DNA of 6,454 nt. Source: Firmicutes bacterium UBA911. GTDB lineage: Bacteria; Bacillota; Desulfotomaculia; Desulfotomaculales; Desulforudaceae. The notes under the pieces are model-generated. The model had not been told where the DNA came from and ran no database searches. It was given only the letters and a program-made list of their open reading frames with translations. Where the stretch lies: assembly GCA_002294005.1 (NCBI GenBank), contig DBEH01000024.1:1-6454 (forward strand), written 5' to 3'. This document shows, one piece after another, positions 5,814-6,454 of the stretch (within the stretch, counting starts at the first letter, position 1; every line of letters begins with the position of its first letter). The position numbers and the translations under genes were made by a program.

Positions 5814-5837
5814 ATTAATGACACTTAATGGTATTAT
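5814..5837 (+). promoter_or_regulatory. Extended -10 promoter with adjoining repeats
   Basis: TATTAT (5832-5837; five of six to consensus) is preceded by TGG, giving an extended -10 element. There is no good -35, as is usual for such promoters. Directly upstream TTAATG occurs twice exactly 10 bases apart (5815-5820, 5825-5830), and the same bases form an ATTAA-N6-TTAAT inverted repeat (5814-5829). One helical turn between the copies suggests an activator or repressor site. The predicted transcript would begin near 5844, shortly before the small membrane protein gene. Confidence 0.4.
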
Positions 5838-5860
5838 GTTGGCATATATTTCCTGAAAGG

Positions 5861-6157
5861 GTGAGGAAAATCAAAAATCTCTTCTCTTGGAGCACCCTGG
5901 TGTTGGTTTTGGCCTTTCTTGCGGGGGGACTGGCGGAGAATCAACTGCGGCTGATCGCGGCGGTTACGGGGAGCCTGGGAGGATTGATCGGGTTCCTTGC
6001 GGTCCAGGTATCGATCCTATGGGCCGTATTGCTGGCTGTGGCTGGAGCCGGACTGATGGCCCTGGCGATCAGGATTTCCGGGAGACGGCGCAGCAGCGAA
6101 CCGGCCCGGAATTACAGCCTCGGCACCCGGGTCCGCAAACGCGAGCGGACCGGCTGA
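5861..6157 (+). CDS. Small unknown membrane protein
   Basis: About 98 residues with three hydrophobic segments near 8-24 (STLVLVLAFLAGGLA), 30-50 (LIAAVTGSLGGLIGFLAVQV) and 52-71 (ILWAVLLAVAGAGLMALAI), flanked by a basic N-terminus (VRKIKN) and a strongly basic tail (RISGRRRSS and RVRKRERTG). The basic ends suggest both contact the cytoplasmic face or membrane lipids, though three helices would place them on opposite sides; the second and third may form a re-entrant pair. I do not recognise a family. Start: GTG 5861 is preferred. The ATG at 5828 overlaps the -10 element and has no ribosome binding site. GAAAGG directly abuts the GTG, so the exact start is uncertain. It has its own promoter upstream and a strong terminator 23 bases after its stop, so it is probably a single-gene transcript, although read-through from the DUF2512 locus is possible. 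Confidence 0.65.
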   Translation: MRKIKNLFSWSTLVLVLAFLAGGLAENQLRLIAAVTGSLGGLIGFLAVQVSILWAVLLAVAGAGLMALAIRISGRRRSSEPARNYSLGTRVRKRERTG

Positions 6158-6179
6158 ATCATCATCCGGGAATGTGGCG

Positions 6180-6208
6180 GGGCGGGTTTCAGGAACCCGC
6201 CCGTTTTT
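6180..6208 (+). terminator. Strong rho-independent terminator
   Basis: GGGCGGGTT (6180-6188) and AACCCGCCC (6194-6202) form a perfect 9-bp stem around a TCAGG loop, followed by GTTTTT. It terminates the small membrane protein gene. The minus-strand cysteine desulfurase remnant ends inside it. Confidence 0.9.
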
Positions 6209-6362
6209 CCACGCCCGGCCTGTGAACATTAGCCGACCGAAGCCGGGTCACCTCCTGGCACAGCACCTCAACCACTCTGCTGATTTCGGCCGCCGTCGCG
6301 GCGCGGCCCAGGGCAAAGCGGACTCCGCTGTACGCCTCCCGCCGACTTCCTCGGCATCGGCA
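6189..6362 (-). pseudogene. C-terminal remnant of a NifS/IscS-type cysteine desulfurase
   Basis: Translation from about 6338 down to the TGA at 6191-6189 gives EAYSGVRFALGRAATAAEIS then RVVEVLCQEVTRLRSA. This matches the C-terminal end of NifS-class cysteine desulfurases, where a (V/L)RFSLGR-TT-x-EI block is followed by an amphipathic helix ending in LR. The PLP-binding lysine, the active-site cysteine loop and the rest of the roughly 380-residue enzyme are absent. Just upstream is a minus-strand terminator, not more of the gene. A neighbouring frame reads ADAEEVGG just before EAYSG, which may be a further frameshifted scrap of the same gene. The last codons overlap the plus-strand terminator. 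The reading frame is open to the window edge, so a complete unusual gene cannot be wholly excluded, but the upstream residues do not resemble the family. Confidence 0.55.
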
Positions 6363-6374
6363 CCGGTGAAAGGC

Positions 6375-6412
6375 AATAAAAAGAAAACCGGCCCCTTTGA
6401 TTGAAGGACCGG
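6375..6412 (-). terminator. Rho-independent terminator (minus strand)
   Basis: On the minus strand CCGGTCC (6412-6406) pairs with GGGCCGG (6394-6388) with one G-U pair, extendable by one more wobble, around a loop of about 9 bases. It is followed by TTTTCTTTTTATT. It should end transcription arriving from the right edge and leaves the cysteine desulfurase remnant without a transcript of its own. Confidence 0.75.
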
Positions 6413-6432
6413 GTACGGGCTCCCACAGTGCG

Positions 6433-6454
6433 TTAATCCTCGATCCGGCAAGTA
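6433..6454 (-). CDS. Possible last codons of a gene entering from the right
   Basis: One minus-strand frame reads TCRIED and then a TAA (6435-6433), about 20 bases before the terminator. A stop just ahead of a terminator is the expected arrangement for a gene end, and both other frames continue open through the terminator. With six codons nothing can be said about the product. Confidence 0.3.

Noticed and set aside
5147..5824. Minus-strand open frame of 225 codons opposite the DUF2512 locus
   Set aside because: The translation is Gln/Arg/Gly-rich low-complexity sequence typical of an antisense shadow, while the plus strand gives clear membrane helices of a known family. Only its last 25 codons look protein-like, noted as a separate finding.
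5843..5850. CATATATT as a sporulation sigma-E/K -10 box
   Set aside because: It matches the CATANNNT pattern, but the transcript would begin almost at the preferred start codon and the candidate -35 spacing is off.
6248..6451. Minus-strand open frame of 67 codons at the right edge
   Set aside because: It reads straight through a strong terminator; the neighbouring frame carries the cysteine desulfurase similarity instead. Only the ADAEEVGG bit might be a frameshifted scrap of that gene.
1..6454. CRISPR array, tRNA, rRNA, riboswitch or complete insertion sequence
   Set aside because: No regularly spaced repeats, cloverleaf-like segments, known aptamer cores or transposase genes with terminal inverted repeats were seen on reading both strands.

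Overview
The window looks like a chromosomal segment of a GC-rich, low-diversity-of-operon Gram-positive anaerobe. A DUF2512 (YndM-like) protein, a DUF2325 protein, a YibE/F-like protein, GGAGG-type ribosome binding sites and frequent TTG starts all point to Firmicutes. By overall flavour I would guess the Desulfotomaculum/Desulforudis/Ammonifex side of the Clostridia; this is inference, not a match. No RNA gene, CRISPR array or complete insertion sequence is visible.

Layout. (1) Bases 1-744, minus strand: the first 248 codons of an unrecognised TTG-start protein that runs off the left edge. It has an excellent Shine-Dalgarno sequence and is more AT-rich than the rest. (2) 745-1114: a non-coding, partly AT-rich stretch with a possible stop-interrupted gene remnant and a small perfect palindrome. 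(3) 1115-1375, minus: an orphan C-terminal piece of the ferrous-iron transporter FeoB, sitting directly behind a complete YibE/F-family membrane protein gene (1386-2540, minus). (4) 2541-2787: intergenic DNA with a probable minus-strand terminator, a hairpin and a 3x7-bp tandem repeat. (5) 2788-5092, minus: an MFS efflux-type transporter followed 40 bp later by a three-part DUF2325 protein; these two look like one operon. (6) 5093-5378: a divergent intergenic region with a hairpin cluster that can fold in several exclusive ways. (7) 5379-5725, plus: a DUF2512 membrane protein gene broken by one base at a C6 run. (8) 5861-6157, plus: a small unknown three-helix membrane protein with its own extended -10 promoter and a strong terminator (6180-6208). 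(9) 6189-6362, minus: a C-terminal remnant of a NifS/IscS-type cysteine desulfurase, then a minus-strand terminator and the last few codons of a gene entering from the right edge.

How it fits together. The intact genes (YibE/F, DUF2325, MFS, small membrane protein) are mostly membrane or regulatory genes of unclear physiology. Three recognised families (FeoB, DUF2512, cysteine desulfurase) are present only as truncated or frameshifted copies, so the segment reads as a site of gene decay or rearrangement. The left-edge gene may be the start of an accessory operon that lies mostly outside the window. I did not find a complete new system here; the best leads are the left-edge gene, the switch-like hairpin cluster at 5239-5292 and the homopolymer tracts at the MFS and DUF2512 genes.
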